64,000 nucleotides of DNA from Epsilonproteobacteria bacterium UBA4036. Lineage in GTDB: Bacteria; Campylobacterota; Campylobacteria; Campylobacterales; Arcobacteraceae. Positions 32,879 to 42,045 of the stretch are shown here, piece by piece; within the stretch, counting starts at the first letter, position 1; each line of letters begins with the position of its first letter. A program made the position numbers and the translations under genes. Under the pieces are notes generated by a model. That model was given only the letters and a program-made list of their open reading frames with translations. It was not told where the DNA came from and searched no databases. The DNA lies in contig DGAG01000007.1 of NCBI GenBank assembly GCA_002382325.1, forward strand, positions 248,001-312,000. Reading direction: 5' to 3'.

Positions 32879-34012
32879 TTAGAGTGATTTATTTAATATT
32901 TTTTCAACCATTTCTTTGTTTACACTGCCATTATATCCAAAATGAGTAAACCCATGTTTGGTTAAAAGAGTGGTAACTTTTTCGTTAATATCAGTATCTT
33001 GAGTATACGAAGAGAGTTCTAAATTAACCCCCAGATTTTTATACATCGTTTCAATTTTATCAATAACATCATTTGGATTTTTTGTACTCATTTTAAATAC
33101 ATTTTCACCCATTTGTACTAACTTTTCACCTCGTTCATCGATAAATTCTCGTAAAAGATTCGGTTGAACAATGGCGAGTGTTCGGGCATGGTCAATGCCA
33201 TACAATCCACTTAATTCATGCCCAATAAAATGGGTTGCCCAATCTTGAGGAACACCTAAACCAATGAGACCATTAAGTGCTTGATTGGCGAGCCACATTA
33301 AGTTAGCATACCATAAATCATCTCGTTTCGTATAGGTATTTGCAAGTTCAAATAAACCTCTTAAAATCCCTTCTGCATAATAATCTTGCGCCAAAGCTCC
33401 GTGTTTGGTCGTAATATATTGTTCACACGTATGAACAAACGCATCAATAACCCCATTGGCAAGTTGTCGATCATCCAAACTTTTTAAAACATTTGGGTCT
33501 AAAATGGAGAAGGTTGGATAAGAAAAAGGGGAATGAAAAAATCGTTTCTCTTTGGTTGCTTTTTTCGTAATAACCGCACCCGTATTTGACTCACTTCCCG
33601 TTGCTGCAAGAGTCAAGACCACACCAATTTCAAGTGCTTTTGTAGGAGTGTATTTCCCTTCAAGCAAATCCCAACCATCGCCCTCATAATAAAAAGCGTT
33701 GGCAATATATTTGCACCCATCAATAACAGAACCCCCACCAACAGCTAAAATATAATCAATATTTTTTTCTCTTCCATACGCAATGGCTTTGTCTAAAGTC
33801 TCTTTGGTGGGATTGGCTTCAATTCCTGAAAATTCAAACCACGTGTGATTTTTCAAAGCTTTTTGGACTTCTTCATACACGCCATTTTTTTTAATGCTTC
33901 CGCCACCATATACAAACAATACTTTTTTTTCTTGAGCAATTAACGTACTTATTTTCTCTATTTTTCCTGCTCCAAACTCGATGAGTGTTGGATTTTGATA
34001 ACTAAATTGCAT
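32879..34012 (-). CDS. Iron-containing alcohol dehydrogenase (YqhD/BdhA type)
   Basis: The protein has 377 residues. It shows the GGGSxxD cofactor motif (AVGGGSVIDGCKYIANA), TGSESNTGAV, and the metal site residues in VIDAFVHTCEQY and GHELSGLYGIDHARTLAIV. This class reduces reactive aldehydes with NADPH. It overlaps the EamA transporter gene by one base and precedes the nitroreductase gene, which supports a detoxification operon. Confidence 0.9.
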   Translation of the reverse strand: MQFSYQNPTLIEFGAGKIEKISTLIAQEKKVLFVYGGGSIKKNGVYEEVQKALKNHTWFEFSGIEANPTKETLDKAIAYGREKNIDYILAVGGGSVIDGCKYIANAFYYEGDGWDLLEGKYTPTKALEIGVVLTLAATGSESNTGAVITKKATKEKRFFHSPFSYPTFSILDPNVLKSLDDRQLANGVIDAFVHTCEQYITTKHGALAQDYYAEGILRGLFELANTYTKRDDLWYANLMWLANQALNGLIGLGVPQDWATHFIGHELSGLYGIDHARTLAIVQPNLLREFIDERGEKLVQMGENVFKMSTKNPNDVIDKIETMYKNLGVNLELSSYTQDTDINEKVTTLLTKHGFTHFGYNGSVNKEMVEKILNKSL

Positions 34013-34944
34013 TATAATCCTTTTAAATTTACTGTATTTGTCTCTTGTAATTTCAATTTCTCTAGTTTACTCTTTTTATTAAATAAAAGCACTGCCACAA
34101 AAGAGAGTAAACAACCGACGATTGTTGTTAATGCGATGTCTTCTCCATAAGCAAAATAGCTTGAAATGGTTGCACCTACAGGAACAATAAACATAAATAC
34201 ACCCGTATTATGTGCCCCAATTCTGCTGGCACTTGCAAAAAATATTGTCATGGCAAATGTTCCTGAAAGAAGCCCTACAAAAAGGATATTCCACCAAAAT
34301 ACCGAATCATACACCCCTACATTAAAAGGGTGATACGGTAAAGCAAACAACATATTTACAAAAGCAGTGACCCCAAAAATCACCAAAGTATAAAACATTG
34401 GATCAACTCTGTGAGATACTTTTTGAGTAATGATGGTAACCAATGACCATACAAAAGCACATACTAAAAAGTATATACTATTGAGATTTAAAAACGCCAA
34501 CCCTTCCATAGGGATACGAAGCAATATCACTGCACCAAATAAACCAATACCTAAAGCTATCATTTGTTTTGAGGATACTTTTGTATTAAAAATAAGCATT
34601 GATAAAAAATAGGTTATTAAAGGAACAAGAGAGGTTACCATTGTTCCTCCATACCCTGCTTCTCCGTGAGAAAGTCCTGCAAAAAACAAATAACTGAATG
34701 CTGCACTTAATAACCCAGCAGCAATCATATAGACATATCCAATCCTATCTGTTTTTAATGATCGTTTCATATAAAACATAACAGGAATCATCCCAACAAA
34801 CGATATAAAATATCTCCAAAATGAAGATACTTGAATATTGGAGTGTTCAACGGCTGCTTTTCCAGAAGTCCAAGCCACGCCCCAAAGTAACATTGCGATG
34901 AGCATACCAATAAAATATTTGGTTTTATTCTCTTCTTTTTTCAT
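34012..34944 (-). CDS. DMT-superfamily (EamA) transporter
   Basis: The protein has 310 residues, ten predicted membrane helices and two EamA repeats (about 10-145 and 155-290). The N-terminal MLLWGVAWTSGKAAVEHSN is a typical EamA start. The substrate is unknown; the position between YgiN-like and alcohol dehydrogenase genes suggests export of a reactive or derived metabolite. It shares one base with the next gene. Confidence 0.87.
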   Translation of the reverse strand: MKKEENKTKYFIGMLIAMLLWGVAWTSGKAAVEHSNIQVSSFWRYFISFVGMIPVMFYMKRSLKTDRIGYVYMIAAGLLSAAFSYLFFAGLSHGEAGYGGTMVTSLVPLITYFLSMLIFNTKVSSKQMIALGIGLFGAVILLRIPMEGLAFLNLNSIYFLVCAFVWSLVTIITQKVSHRVDPMFYTLVIFGVTAFVNMLFALPYHPFNVGVYDSVFWWNILFVGLLSGTFAMTIFFASASRIGAHNTGVFMFIVPVGATISSYFAYGEDIALTTIVGCLLSFVAVLLFNKKSKLEKLKLQETNTVNLKGL

Positions 34945-35037
34945 TAAATTCTCTTTTATAAAATAACGTTATATGTAATTCTGAATTGATTATTTGACAC
35001 ATGTCCAACATAAAACTCGTAAATATTTCTTAAATAT

Positions 35038-35328
35038 TTACAGTTTTTCCAATATGAGAACATTCATGCTCTCAAGCTTATTTTGTGTATTGGATACAAA
35101 AGTTTTAAAATGCTCTTTTTGTTTATGTGCTTCTAACAATTCTTCATTTTCCCACGTTTCTACAAACGTAAACTTGTTTTCATCTTTTAAATCTTTGTGT
35201 AAGTCATATTGAATACACCCTTCATCCAATTTATGAGTTGCTTCATGCAGTTTTAAAAGTTCTTTGTAGACTTCATCTTTGAAAGCTTCTTTAACGTTAA
35301 CACTTGCAACAATAACGATATTTTTCAT
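35038..35328 (-). CDS. Putative quinol monooxygenase (ABM/YgiN-like)
   Basis: The protein has 96 residues and the antibiotic-biosynthesis-monooxygenase fold: GCIQYDLHKDLKDENKFTFV followed by ETWENEELLEAHKQKEHFK, the conserved core of this family. YgiN in E. coli works with MdaB in quinone redox cycling, and here the gene lies directly downstream of an MdaB homologue (48 bp), the same pairing. Confidence 0.88.
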   Translation of the reverse strand: MKNIVIVASVNVKEAFKDEVYKELLKLHEATHKLDEGCIQYDLHKDLKDENKFTFVETWENEELLEAHKQKEHFKTFVSNTQNKLESMNVLILEKL

Positions 35329-35376
35329 ATTTTTCCCTCTTTATCTTTACATTCAAAACATATTTTTTGACAAATT

Positions 35377-35955
35377 TTATAAAAAATTTTTGGCTAAAAC
35401 TTTTTCAAATTTTTCCAACTCTGCATTTAAATTCATATCCCCTTTAAAAATGTCATGAACTGAAAAAGTTTCTAAAGGTTCTAATCCGCAAAATTGAAAT
35501 ATTTTATGGGTTGCAATATTGGCTTCATCTAACGATAAGCCATCAAAAAATCCTGCTTTGTTGTCAAATTCAGTTGTTGGACAATTGTATGTCAAACTGA
35601 GCATATATTTGCCTTTTAAAAGTCCACCACTGCCATAGGTTTTAGAAGCATCATCTCTGCTTCGTCCATCACTGGCATAATGTTTTCCTTGAGTTAAGAC
35701 TTCATCGAAATACTTTTTTGCGATCCAAGGCGTACCCATCCAATAAACGGGATATTGAAAAATAATATAATCAGCCCAAATAAGTTTTTGGGCTTCTTCA
35801 TTTATTTCATACCCTTTTTCAATAGGGGTATGTTTGACTTCAAATCCATTTGAAATCAAAAATTCATCCGCTTTTTTGATAATATTTTGAGTTAATTCAC
35901 CACGGGCAACCACATCATAATACTGATGACCATTGATAATCAAGACGTTTTTCAT
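35377..35955 (-). CDS. mdaB: NAD(P)H quinone reductase, MdaB-type flavodoxin-like
   Basis: The protein has 192 residues. NVLIINGHQYYDVVARGELT is the FAD phosphate-binding start, YPVYWMGTPWIAKKYFDEV is the flavodoxin-like fold signature, and SLTYNCPTTEFDNK is typical of MdaB. It reduces quinones by two electrons and protects against oxidative stress (known in Helicobacter). First gene of the minus-strand block; divergent from the HxlR regulator, 120 bp between starts. Confidence 0.9.
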   Translation of the reverse strand: MKNVLIINGHQYYDVVARGELTQNIIKKADEFLISNGFEVKHTPIEKGYEINEEAQKLIWADYIIFQYPVYWMGTPWIAKKYFDEVLTQGKHYASDGRSRDDASKTYGSGGLLKGKYMLSLTYNCPTTEFDNKAGFFDGLSLDEANIATHKIFQFCGLEPLETFSVHDIFKGDMNLNAELEKFEKVLAKNFL

Positions 35956-36005
35956 CCCTGTTCCTTTTAATGATATTTTAAAATTATAGTTCTAATAAAC
36001 TTAAT

Positions 36006-36052
36006 TTACCCTTACTTTACTTTAGGTAAGTAATGGAATTTTATGTTATAAT
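36006..36052. promoter_or_regulatory. Divergent promoter with TTACC/GGTAA dyad (probable HxlR operator)
   Basis: TTACC (36006-36010) and GGTAA (36025-36029), with overlapping CTTAC (36011-36015) and GTAAG (36026-36030), form a dyad between mdaB and the HxlR gene. A TATAAT lies at 36047-36052, a good -10 for the regulator gene; the right half of the dyad overlaps where its -35 should be. HxlR-family proteins (YodB, HypR) bind TTAC/GTAA-type palindromes, so autoregulation and control of mdaB are plausible. Confidence 0.4.
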
Positions 36053-36075
36053 ATTTTAGCAAAAAAAGGAGAGTA

Positions 36076-36456
36076 ATGTACTACATTAATGACAAAGAGT
36101 ATAAATGTTCTGTGGCAGTAACCTTAGATATTTTCAATGACCGTTGGAAACTTGCCATTATTTGGCATCTGCTTGATGGTGAAAAACGTTTTAAAGACTT
36201 ACACGAAACCATCAGCGAAATTACTCAAAAAACCTTAACCATAAAACTCAAGGAACTCGAAGAAAAACATATCATCAATCGTGAAGTGTTTGCTCAAGTT
36301 CCTCCTAAAGTAGTTTACTCTTTAAGCCAAATTGGTCAACAACTCAAACCCGTTCTTACTGAAATGTACAAATGGGGGATTTTGTACACTTCACAACACG
36401 GTAAAATTACCGATGCCCACCCTTGTGAAACTGCCATTTGTATTACCCAAAAATAA
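36076..36456 (+). CDS. HxlR-family winged-helix regulator
   Basis: The protein has 126 residues. YKCSVAVTLDIFNDRWKLAI (with Cys11) is the HxlR N-terminal signature; LLDGEKRFKDLHETISEITQ and KTLTIKLKELEEKHIINRE form the helix-turn-helix and wing. Cys11 aligns roughly with the thiol switch of YodB/HypR-type quinone and disulfide sensors, and two more cysteines lie near the C-terminus (HPCETAICI). It is divergent from the quinone-reductase block and only 9 bp upstream of sucC, so sucCD are probably in its transcript. Confidence 0.88.
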   Translation: MYYINDKEYKCSVAVTLDIFNDRWKLAIIWHLLDGEKRFKDLHETISEITQKTLTIKLKELEEKHIINREVFAQVPPKVVYSLSQIGQQLKPVLTEMYKWGILYTSQHGKITDAHPCETAICITQK

Positions 36457-36465
36457 GGAGCGCCT

Positions 36466-37632
36466 ATGAATATCCATGAATATCAAGCCAAGCAAATTTT
36501 CCATAAGTACTATTTGCCCACACCTAAGGGATTTTTAGCCAACAATGTTGTTGAAGCACTGCAATGTGCTAAAAAATTGGGCGGAAAAAAATGGGTTCTA
36601 AAAGCTCAAGTTCATACAGGCGGACGTGGAAAAGCGGGTGGTATTAAAATCGCAAATTCATTAGAAGAGGTCAAAAAATATGCCCACGACCTTTTAGGAA
36701 TGACACTAGTGACCAAACAAACTGGTCCTGAGGGAATTGTCGTTAAAAAAATCTATATTGAAGAGGGAGTAACGATTGCGTATGAAGCCTATTTGGGAAT
36801 CACCTTAGACAGAAGTATAGAGATGCCTGTTATGATGGGGTCACGAGAAGGTGGTGTTGAAATCGAAAAAGTGGCTTTAGAAAACCCTTTAAGTATCAAA
36901 AAGATTCCTATTGACCCATCAATTGGTTTTAAAGATTTTCATGGGCGAGAATTGGCATTTGAATTGGGAATTTTCAAAGAAGATATCAATAATTTTATTG
37001 CTTTTGCTCGAACACTCTATCGAATTTACATTGAAGATGACGCCGAGCTTATCGAAATCAATCCCTTAGTTAAAACCGATGACAACCGATTTTTAGCCTT
37101 AGATGGAAAAATGGGATTAGATGACAGTGCATTGTTTCGACACGATGACATCGAAGCCATGAGAGATGTCAGTCAAGAAAATAAAGAAGAACAAGAAGCC
37201 CAAAAGTATGGATTGTCGTACATCAAACTTGATGGAAATGTCGGTTGTATGGTCAACGGTGCTGGACTTGCCATGGCAACGATGGATATTATTCATTATG
37301 AAGGAGGAAATGCTGCAAACTTTTTGGATGTCGGTGGAAACGCAAGTAGCACAAGTGTTGCCAAAGGATTTGAACTGATTTTAAAAGATGATAATGTCAA
37401 AGTCATTTTTGTCAATATTTTTGCAGGAATAGTACGATGTGACCGAATTGCCAATGGCATTTTAGAAGCGTGTCAAAATGTGGACGTCAATGTTCCCATT
37501 GTGGTTCGTTTAGATGGTACGAATGCTGACATTGCAGCTTCAATACTCAAAGAAGCTAATATTTCAAATATTATTGTGGCAACTTCTTTAGAAGATGGTG
37601 CGAAAAAAGCCGTTGAAGCTTCAAAATTGTAA
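36466..37632 (+). CDS. sucC: Succinate-CoA ligase, beta subunit
   Basis: The protein has 388 residues, exactly the usual length. MNIHEYQAKQIFHKYYLPTP is the canonical start, followed by the ATP-grasp domain (KAQVHTGGRGKAGG) and the C-terminal CoA-ligase domain (FLDVGGNASSTSVAKGFELI). With SucD it converts succinyl-CoA to succinate with ATP or GTP formation in the TCA cycle. The ribosome site AAGGAG lies just before the start. It follows the HxlR gene by 9 bp. Confidence 0.96.
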   Translation: MNIHEYQAKQIFHKYYLPTPKGFLANNVVEALQCAKKLGGKKWVLKAQVHTGGRGKAGGIKIANSLEEVKKYAHDLLGMTLVTKQTGPEGIVVKKIYIEEGVTIAYEAYLGITLDRSIEMPVMMGSREGGVEIEKVALENPLSIKKIPIDPSIGFKDFHGRELAFELGIFKEDINNFIAFARTLYRIYIEDDAELIEINPLVKTDDNRFLALDGKMGLDDSALFRHDDIEAMRDVSQENKEEQEAQKYGLSYIKLDGNVGCMVNGAGLAMATMDIIHYEGGNAANFLDVGGNASSTSVAKGFELILKDDNVKVIFVNIFAGIVRCDRIANGILEACQNVDVNVPIVVRLDGTNADIAASILKEANISNIIVATSLEDGAKKAVEASKL

Positions 37633-37641
37633 GGGGAAACG

Positions 37642-38514
37642 ATGTCTATTTTAATCAATAAAAACACCAAAGTTATCGTACAAGGATTTACAGGAAAAGA
37701 AGCCACTTTCCATGCTCAACAATGTATTGAATATGGCACACAAATTGTTGGTGGAGTTACGCCGTATAAAGGAGGTACAACACACTTAAACTTGCCTGTT
37801 TTTAATACCGTTAAAGAAGCCAAAGAAGCCACAGGAGCAACCGTGAGTTTAATCTTTGTTCCTCCAAGATTTGTAGCTGATGCTATTATGGAAGCTGCTT
37901 CATGTGGGATTGAACTGTGTATTGCCATAACAGAAGGTGCGCCTGTCAAAGATATTCAAATTGCCAAAGCCTATGCCAATAAAAACACCATGAAACTTAT
38001 TGGACCAAACTGCCCAGGAATTATCACAGCCAATGAGTGTAAATTGGGGATTATGCCAGGAAGTGTGTTTCAAAAAGGATGCGTGGGATTAATATCAAAA
38101 TCGGGAACACTCACCTACGAAGCTGCCAATCAAGTAGTACAAGCAGGCTTAGGCATTTCTACTGCAATTGGAATTGGAGGCGATCCTATTATTGGGTTAA
38201 GCTACAAAGAACTTTTGCAAATGTTTCAAGAGGATGAACAAACCAAAGCCATCGTACTTATTGGTGAAATTGGAGGAACACTTGAAATTGAAGCCGCACA
38301 TTACATCAAAACACATATCACCAAACCTGTTGTGGCTTTTATTGCAGGACAACATGCTCCCAAAGGCAAACGAATGGGACATGCAGGTGCGATTATCAGT
38401 GGAGGCAAAGGTACGGCAATAGAAAAAATGGAAGCTTTAAAAGAGTGTGGAGTTCATGTTGTCGAATCTCCTGCTCATATTGGTAAAACCGTTGCCAAAC
38501 AGCTTAAAATCTAA
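37642..38514 (+). CDS. sucD: Succinate-CoA ligase, alpha subunit
   Basis: The protein has 290 residues. VQGFTGKEATFHAQQCIEYG is the CoA-binding start, LIGPNCPGIITANECKLGIM the middle signature, and GHAGAIISGGKGTA holds the phosphorylated histidine. It lies 9 bp after sucC. The stop codon lies in a strong terminator stem. Confidence 0.96.
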   Translation: MSILINKNTKVIVQGFTGKEATFHAQQCIEYGTQIVGGVTPYKGGTTHLNLPVFNTVKEAKEATGATVSLIFVPPRFVADAIMEAASCGIELCIAITEGAPVKDIQIAKAYANKNTMKLIGPNCPGIITANECKLGIMPGSVFQKGCVGLISKSGTLTYEAANQVVQAGLGISTAIGIGGDPIIGLSYKELLQMFQEDEQTKAIVLIGEIGGTLEIEAAHYIKTHITKPVVAFIAGQHAPKGKRMGHAGAIISGGKGTAIEKMEALKECGVHVVESPAHIGKTVAKQLKI

Positions 38515-38550
38515 AATAGAATCCTATTTTAGATTTTAAAATATTTTTCG
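38506..38550 (+). terminator. Rho-independent terminator after sucD
   Basis: A perfect 14-bp stem (AAAATCTAAAATAG, 38506-38519, with 38524-38537) has a 4-base loop and is followed by AAAATATTTTTCG. It contains the sucD stop codon. Confidence 0.75.
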
Positions 38551-38574
38551 TTTAGGTTTATTTATTGTTGCTTC

Positions 38575-38772
38575 TTAGCAACACTCCAACTCTGCTCTGT
38601 CTAATACTTCAATGCCTTGTTCAAAATCATACTCTTCAAACAAATCTGAAATATAAAATACATTGGAACAAACATAATATAAAATATCTTTGTATCCCTC
38701 TTTTTCATAACAATCGGCATAATTTTCTGGAATATGTTGGCTATATTTACATAAAGGTACCAAAAGCGACAC
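38575..38772 (-). CDS. Doubtful small protein, possibly 5'-truncated
   Basis: The frame codes 65 residues starting from a GTG, with no ATG available. The body (YADCYEKEGYKDILYYV and ISDLFEEYDFEQGIEVL) looks like real protein, acidic and rich in Tyr and Cys, and ends in Cys-Cys. The first nine codons lie in the 84-bp repeat at 38747-38830, where the same reading occurs by chance in the other copies. It may be a gene whose 5' end was replaced when the repeat or island arrived. No family is recognised. Confidence 0.3.
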   Translation of the reverse strand: MSLLVPLCKYSQHIPENYADCYEKEGYKDILYYVCSNVFYISDLFEEYDFEQGIEVLDRAELECC

Positions 38773-38830
38773 ACGTCTTAAATATAGCTTAATTTAATAT
38801 ACCAAAGCTTATAGAATAGCCCTATAAATC
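38747..38830 (+). repeat. 84-bp repeat, left copy, at island edge
   Basis: This stretch matches 52785-52868 in inverted orientation at 73 of 84 positions (counted by hand). Read on the plus strand its first part encodes LHKGTKSDTRLK and then a stop, the same as the C-terminus of the intact small gene at 52818-53021. The upstream part of that gene is absent here. The last 14 bases (TAGCCCTATAAATC) are identical in the two full copies. Confidence 0.8.
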
Positions 38831-38895
38831 ATCTTCTCTCACTTTGATACAACTTTCAATCTAAAAATCATTTCTCGTCAATATAGAGTTATATT

Positions 38896-41800
38896 TTAAC
38901 TTATCATTTCATTTACTTTTTTATCAATTTTTGTAAAATCATATGTACCATAAAAATTAATATGACTCCAGTGAACTATAGAGCTATTTTTAATTGCTTC
39001 TATTATTTCATCTTTTTGTGATTGTGATTTTGCTTCTTGAAGTTTTTTATCAATGTAAAGATAATTCCAAAGTATTACTGCGTTTTGTATAAGTCTTTTA
39101 CAGTTATTCGCTATATTTTGTTCTTCTTGTGTAGCAAATATAAATTCTGCATTATTTCCAAAAAATACTGCTTTTGAAAATCTATTGGCAGATTCAACTT
39201 TATTTAGTTGTTTTTCTATTCGTTGACGAAGACCAACATCATCAATATATGTAAGTAAAAAATCAGTTTTTATAATTTTACCAAACTCTTTAATTGCTGT
39301 AAAAAGTTTATGATGTTTTGAATAAGAAGTAAGTCTTTTTAAAAGTTGTGAAGCAGTTGTTCTTCTTGATTTAATTGTAAGTATAAATCTTAAAATATCA
39401 TCCCAATTTTCTTCTATAATTTCTATATTGATTTTTCTTTTTGGTAAGACTTGATAAGCTAATTCCTGATAATATTTGGGAGAATTTATTCCATAAAGTT
39501 GTTGGTCTTTAAAGTTCTTTATTCTTGGAGCAAATGAAAAACCTAATAAATGGGTAAGTCCAAATATTACTTCACTAAATCCATGTGTATCAGTACTATG
39601 TATATCACTTTTTACAACATCATTATGCATTAATCCATCAATTACATAACCACTTTCTCTTTCACTAACATTGATAACTGTAGAATAAAAAAGCTTATGA
39701 CTTTCATCAATAAATGTATAAACACTTACTCCTTTTGCTGTTCCAAAATATTTAAATGAAAAACCAGCATTAGTTGAATCTATTGAAGATTTTATGTTAA
39801 ATTTTTGTCCATCACTTGAAGTATGATTAATATTAGAATCATTTTTAAGAATATTAGGAAGTTCAAGAGAATCAATAAATGCAACTATCTTATCATTTGA
39901 TTCTATTGTATTTTCTTCACTTAAATACCAAGTTGTTGCATTGTCTAATTGATTTTCACTGATTCCTTTTGAAATCTTTGCCATTTTAGATAAAGATATA
40001 TTGCAACCATAACCAACTATTGAAGCAAACAAAAGATTAGAGTCTAATTTTTGAGTTCTTACATTTTGTATAGAATAATGTTTAAATGATTCTAAAAAAT
40101 CAGTTTTTATTTGAACTGAATGAAGTAAATCAATTACTGAAATAAATTCACTTTGTGGAAAATATTTAGAAATAGTATGCTCTATTTGTTCTTCACTTTT
40201 TTCTAATTTTGGAGTAGTAAGAGAAAATGAACCATTTGTTATTTTAAAATGAATATTAAGTTCGTTTTCGATTTTTCTATTTGTCATTGAAAAGTTTAGT
40301 TCAAGTTTCTCACTAATTGGTAAAAGAAAATCTGAAAATTCTTTTAAATGCTCTATTTCATACCGTTTTAATAGGTCGTCTTTTTGTTCTTTATATTCCT
40401 CTTTAGGAATTAAATAGCTTTCAAAACTTTTATATTTATATGAATATTCCAAATTTAATATTCCTGATTTTATACCATCGCTTATATGAATAAATAGTAA
40501 TGCTTTATAAAGGGATATTTTAATTTTATCACCATCCAAAATAGCTTCTTGTTCATCTTCATCTAAAAAATCTATAGGTGCATTTTTATTAATATTAGTA
40601 TTATTTTTAAAATAATTTATAGCTTGAATAAGATTCTTATTTGATGATTTTTCATCAAATTCTATATGTTTAATTATTTCTGAAAGCTTACCTTGAAGAG
40701 ATAGAGAAATACCCTCTATAAAATCGAACTTATTTAAATTTTCTGCTTCAATAATTGATTTTTGCTCTAATATCTTTTTTAAATTCATTTTTTCAATTTC
40801 AATTAATGAATGCATTGCTTTTATTTTAGCAGCATCATTGAAAGTGTCATCATTTAAAATGGTGTTAATATTATTAATTATAGAAAGATTTGCGTTCTCC
40901 AATGATTCAATTAAAGCTTTTTTATTTGGTTCATTTTCAAAATATAAATCTTTTTGATGTCTTAATATTGAACTTTTAGTGCTTTGAATAATAGAGATAA
41001 ATCTATCTATAATATTATCATTTCTAATAAAATATTGATATTTAACAAATGATAATAGTAAAAAATAGTTATTAAGTAAATCTTTTTGAGTTAATTGTGT
41101 AATTTTACTTTGTTCAAGCCATCTAGCATAATATTGAGAGATTTTTGAAGTTATACCGATTTCATCAATAATAGGTTTTAAAATATGAAACTTTGATTTC
41201 ATGTTTTTAAGATAAAAAAGAGAAATATTCATCTCTCTTTTATTTGTTGAATGTCCAAGTTTTCTATAATTTGAAAGATAATATCTATTTTTAAAATTTT
41301 CATCTTTATTTACAAACTCATCAAGAATTTTTAATCTTTTATCTTTTTGATAAGTTCTTAACAATAATAAAATATGCTTAGTTTGAAAAGTAAGGGCTGT
41401 TCCTATTATTTTTGATAAATTTGTATAGCTTGGAATTTCAATATTCAGCTTTTTTGAATAATCTATCAATGAAAAAAATATTTTTTTTCTATGAGTAAAA
41501 TTATTTGCTAATTCAATTGCATATTGTTGCAGTTTTGATTCTATATCATTATTATATTCATTAATCCCTAAATGAGTTTTTATAAGTTGTTTATATCTTT
41601 GTATTGTTCTTGAAGTAAATGTTACATTTGAATCAAAAGTAGATAATTGATATTTATCGCTAATAAATTTTGTATCTATTGGTGAAAATGAATTTAATTC
41701 AAAAAACTTATTAGTAACTTTAAAATAACCAAACATTAAAGTAAGAATTATAAAAGATTCATCATTTATAAAATTAACTGTTTGCTTGTGAATTAAAGTT

Positions 41801-41901
41801 GGTAAAGTAAAATAATAATTTCTTTCTATATCATTTTCAAACTCTGGTGCTTTTTCAAATTTTTTTATCTCTGACTCAGATAGATATTCAATTCTTGCCA
41901 T
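38896..41901 (-). CDS. tnpA: Tn3-family transposase
   Basis: The protein has 1001 residues, the usual Tn3 TnpA size. The C-terminal catalytic part carries the DDE residues in context: Asp697 (SSDGQKF), Asp771 (STDTHGFSEVIFGLTHLLGF) and Glu903 (KVESANRFSKAVFFG). The N-terminal half (LSESEIKKFE and following) is the DNA-binding region. It is complete with no frame break, so it may be active. It is divergent from the toxin-antitoxin and resolvase genes, with a res-like region between, the standard Tn3 layout. Confidence 0.96.
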   Translation of the reverse strand: MARIEYLSESEIKKFEKAPEFENDIERNYYFTLPTLIHKQTVNFINDESFIILTLMFGYFKVTNKFFELNSFSPIDTKFISDKYQLSTFDSNVTFTSRTIQRYKQLIKTHLGINEYNNDIESKLQQYAIELANNFTHRKKIFFSLIDYSKKLNIEIPSYTNLSKIIGTALTFQTKHILLLLRTYQKDKRLKILDEFVNKDENFKNRYYLSNYRKLGHSTNKREMNISLFYLKNMKSKFHILKPIIDEIGITSKISQYYARWLEQSKITQLTQKDLLNNYFLLLSFVKYQYFIRNDNIIDRFISIIQSTKSSILRHQKDLYFENEPNKKALIESLENANLSIINNINTILNDDTFNDAAKIKAMHSLIEIEKMNLKKILEQKSIIEAENLNKFDFIEGISLSLQGKLSEIIKHIEFDEKSSNKNLIQAINYFKNNTNINKNAPIDFLDEDEQEAILDGDKIKISLYKALLFIHISDGIKSGILNLEYSYKYKSFESYLIPKEEYKEQKDDLLKRYEIEHLKEFSDFLLPISEKLELNFSMTNRKIENELNIHFKITNGSFSLTTPKLEKSEEQIEHTISKYFPQSEFISVIDLLHSVQIKTDFLESFKHYSIQNVRTQKLDSNLLFASIVGYGCNISLSKMAKISKGISENQLDNATTWYLSEENTIESNDKIVAFIDSLELPNILKNDSNINHTSSDGQKFNIKSSIDSTNAGFSFKYFGTAKGVSVYTFIDESHKLFYSTVINVSERESGYVIDGLMHNDVVKSDIHSTDTHGFSEVIFGLTHLLGFSFAPRIKNFKDQQLYGINSPKYYQELAYQVLPKRKINIEIIEENWDDILRFILTIKSRRTTASQLLKRLTSYSKHHKLFTAIKEFGKIIKTDFLLTYIDDVGLRQRIEKQLNKVESANRFSKAVFFGNNAEFIFATQEEQNIANNCKRLIQNAVILWNYLYIDKKLQEAKSQSQKDEIIEAIKNSSIVHWSHINFYGTYDFTKIDKKVNEMIS

Positions 41902-41925
41902 AAAAATCCTTTCTCATAAATGGTG

Positions 41926-42045
41926 GTTTTTAAGAATAGAAAAAAGTAAATTTCTAAATTCCATAAAATCATACTTTTAAATTCTCAAAAACTATTCTCA
42001 AAACTAATTCTTAATTTACTATAATTATAATGAGTTTTAAGAATA
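41926..42045. promoter_or_regulatory. Res-like site: four copies of a 13-bp motif
   Basis: Motif AGTTTT(T)RAGAAT occurs at 41926-41938 (plus), 41981-41993 (minus), 41993-42005 (minus) and 42033-42045 (plus), between tnpA and the toxin-antitoxin genes. Paired half-sites of about 12 bp are what small serine resolvases bind in res sites. The promoters of the divergent genes must also lie here. Assignment rests on position and repetition. Confidence 0.5.

Noticed and set aside
38840..38895. Terminal 38-bp inverted repeat of the Tn3-family element next to the tnpA stop
   Set aside because: No GGGG-type end and no convincing inverted match near 43.3 kb or 52.5 kb could be found by eye; the true ends remain unplaced.
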